Source of the DNA: Limisphaerales bacterium
GTDB lineage: Bacteria; Verrucomicrobiota; Verrucomicrobiia; Limisphaerales; UBA1100
NCBI GenBank assembly: GCA_014382585.1
Contig: JACNJL010000023.1
Coordinates: forward strand, 40,944-104,943
DNA length: 64,000 nt
Reading direction: 5' to 3'
In this document: positions 62,762-64,000 of the stretch, piece after piece
How positions within the stretch are numbered: the first letter of the stretch is position 1
Layout: each line of letters starts with the position of its first letter
Notes under the pieces: generated by a model
The model's database searches: none
What the model saw: only the letters and a program-made list of their open reading frames with translations
Told to the model about the DNA's origin: nothing
Translations under genes and position numbers: made by a program

Positions 62762-64000
62762 ATGGAAACCCTCCTCATCGCCCTGCTCGCCGGCCTCGGA
62801 TTCATCGTCGCCTACCATACTTATGGCCGCTGGCTGGGCAAAAAAATCTTCCGTCTCTCCGCCAGCGCCGTCTGTCCCAGTGAAAAACTCGAGGACGGCG
62901 TCGACTATGTGCCCACCAAAAAATCTGTCGTCTTCGGCCATCACTTCACCTCCATCGCCGGCACCGGCCCCATCGTCGGCCCCGCCATCGCCATCATGTG
63001 GGGATGGCTTCCCGCGTTGTTGTGGGTGGTGTTCGGTTCCATTTTTATTGGCGCCGTGCACGACTTCGGCGCACTCGTCGTCAGCCTTCGCAACAACGGC
63101 CAAACCGTCGGCGACATCGCCGGTCGCGTTTTGAATAAACGCGTTCGCCTACTTTTCCTCTTCGTTTTATTTATGGCGCTCACCGTAGTGCTTGCGATTT
63201 TTGGGTTAGTCATCGCCGCGGTGTTCAAGCAATACCCCGCCGCCATCTTCCCGTGCATCGTGCAAATCCCAATCGCCATTGTCATCGGCACCCTCTTGCA
63301 TCGCAAAGGCTTCGGATTATTTTTGCCGTCGCTTATCGCGTTGGCGGTGATGTACCTCACTGTTATTTTTGGAAACACCGGCGCGCTTGGCGCATTCAAC
63401 GCCGCCCTCGCCGCGTGGCCGTTGTGGCAATGGGTGCTCGTGCTGCTGGGCTATTCTTACGTCGCCTCCGTGTTGCCGGTGTGGACGCTGCTCCAACCGC
63501 GCGATTACATCAACTCATTGCAATTGATCTCCGCCCTCGGCCTCATCGTGTTCGGCCTTGGCGCGGCGGCGTTCTTTGGCTACACGCCAACCGGCGGCGA
63601 AAAACAAACGCTGAGTATGGTCGCGCCGATGTGGGATTTTAGTCCGAAGAACGCGCCGCTCATTTTTCCGTTTCTTTTTATCACCATCGCGTGCGGCGCA
63701 GTGAGTGGTTTTCACTGCCTCGTTTCCAGCGGTACCAGCAGCAAACAACTCAAGAACGAAGAAGACGCCCGCTTTGTTGGCTACGGCAGTATGCTCACCG
63801 AGGGCTTTCTTGCCACACTCGTCCTCCTCGCGTGCGGCGCGGGGCTCGGCCTCGGGATGATGCACGAGGGCACGATGCTCACCGGCAAAGCCGCGTGGAC
63901 CGCGCAGTACGGCGACTGGCTCGCCGCCGGTGCATTGGCCGCAAAGGTCGGCGCGTTCGTGCAGGGCTCGGCTAATTTCCTCCAAGCCCTCGGCATTGCG
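62762..64000 (+). CDS. cstA: Carbon starvation protein CstA (truncated by window edge)
   Basis: First 413 residues of a large membrane protein of the CstA family (peptide/pyruvate transport). Starts METLLIALLAGLGFIVAYHTYGRWLGKKIF; then VDYVPTKKSVVFGHHFTSIAGTGPIVGPAIAIMWGWLPALLWVVFGSIFIGAVHDF, a family-defining block; QTVGDIAGRVLN; and ITIACGAVSGFHCLVSSGTSSKQL. Nine or more membrane helices are visible before the window ends. No stop codon is reached. E. coli CstA imports peptides under carbon starvation and its homologue BtsT imports pyruvate; which applies here is not determined. Confidence 0.96.
   Translation, partial: METLLIALLAGLGFIVAYHTYGRWLGKKIFRLSASAVCPSEKLEDGVDYVPTKKSVVFGHHFTSIAGTGPIVGPAIAIMWGWLPALLWVVFGSIFIGAVHDFGALVVSLRNNGQTVGDIAGRVLNKRVRLLFLFVLFMALTVVLAIFGLVIAAVFKQYPAAIFPCIVQIPIAIVIGTLLHRKGFGLFLPSLIALAVMYLTVIFGNTGALGAFNAALAAWPLWQWVLVLLGYSYVASVLPVWTLLQPRDYINSLQLISALGLIVFGLGAAAFFGYTPTGGEKQTLSMVAPMWDFSPKNAPLIFPFLFITIACGAVSGFHCLVSSGTSSKQLKNEEDARFVGYGSMLTEGFLATLVLLACGAGLGLGMMHEGTMLTGKAAWTAQYGDWLAAGALAAKVGAFVQGSANFLQALGIA

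Overview
The window is a compact, gene-dense stretch of moderately GC-rich chromosomal DNA from a bacterium of the PVC group, most probably a Verrucomicrobiota. Evidence seen here: a 51-residue small basic protein of the Chlamydiae/Verrucomicrobia type (62356-62511); a DUF1549/DUF1553 protein next to a Tat-exported DUF1501 protein; a DUF6807 protein, a PQQ-propeller protein and a Tat-exported Gfo/Idh/MocA oxidoreductase; heptose and Kdo genes implying an LPS outer membrane; and a fumarate reductase-like Sdh set with a cytochrome b558-type SdhC. No rRNA, tRNA, CRISPR array, prophage or insertion sequence was seen. No stretch longer than about 300 bases lacks a gene.

Layout. 1-4.4 kb: coiled-coil secreted protein, rsmD, a class II terpene cyclase bracketed by two inverted copies of a 54-bp palindromic repeat, tadA and a Nudix hydrolase. 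4.6-7.9 kb: phosphate uptake (Na/Pi symporter, PhoU-like protein, porin). 7.9-11.8 kb: PQQ-propeller protein, DUF6807 protein, yebC, an orphan UreF-like protein. 12-17.7 kb: a 1578-residue fused 2-oxoacid:acceptor oxidoreductase and a D-2-hydroxyacid dehydrogenase. 17.8-25.4 kb: a Fe-S assembly operon led by a PerR-type regulator with its own palindromic operator, then sufB-C-D-E-T, a Rieske ferredoxin, sufS, a rhodanese-like protein and an IscU/NifU scaffold, mostly with overlapping start/stop codons. 25.4-33 kb (minus strand): RRM RNA-binding protein, DUF1501/membrane/DUF1553 trio, GH18 protein, YjbQ, LeuB. 33-42.5 kb: DUF5069 protein, aminotransferase divergent from thiG, then hldE-type kinase, gmhB-like, kdsB, pyrG, folC and HAD phosphatase, and an Hsp20 gene behind a sigma-54-like promoter. 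42.6-47.8 kb: sdhCAB, an oxidoreductase and a small membrane protein. 47.8-62.5 kb (minus strand): ileS, ogt, two coiled-coil membrane proteins, an ABC exporter pair with companions, LysM/TPR lipoprotein, folD, an SH3/proline-rich secreted protein, an RsuA/RluB-type pseudouridine synthase and the small basic protein. 62.8 kb to the edge: the start of cstA.

How the genes work together. The suf operon is the clearest functional unit: a peroxide-type regulator appears to control a complete cluster-building pathway (SufS/SufE sulfur supply, SufBCD scaffold, SufT maturation, IscU-like scaffold) plus a 2Fe-2S Rieske protein. The NptA/PhoU/porin group would import phosphate. HldE kinase, GmhB-like phosphatase, KdsB and PyrG connect heptose and Kdo activation with the CTP that KdsB uses. 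The most unusual non-coding content is a set of intergenic palindromes of several unrelated families, two of which extend reading frames and mislead start-codon choice.
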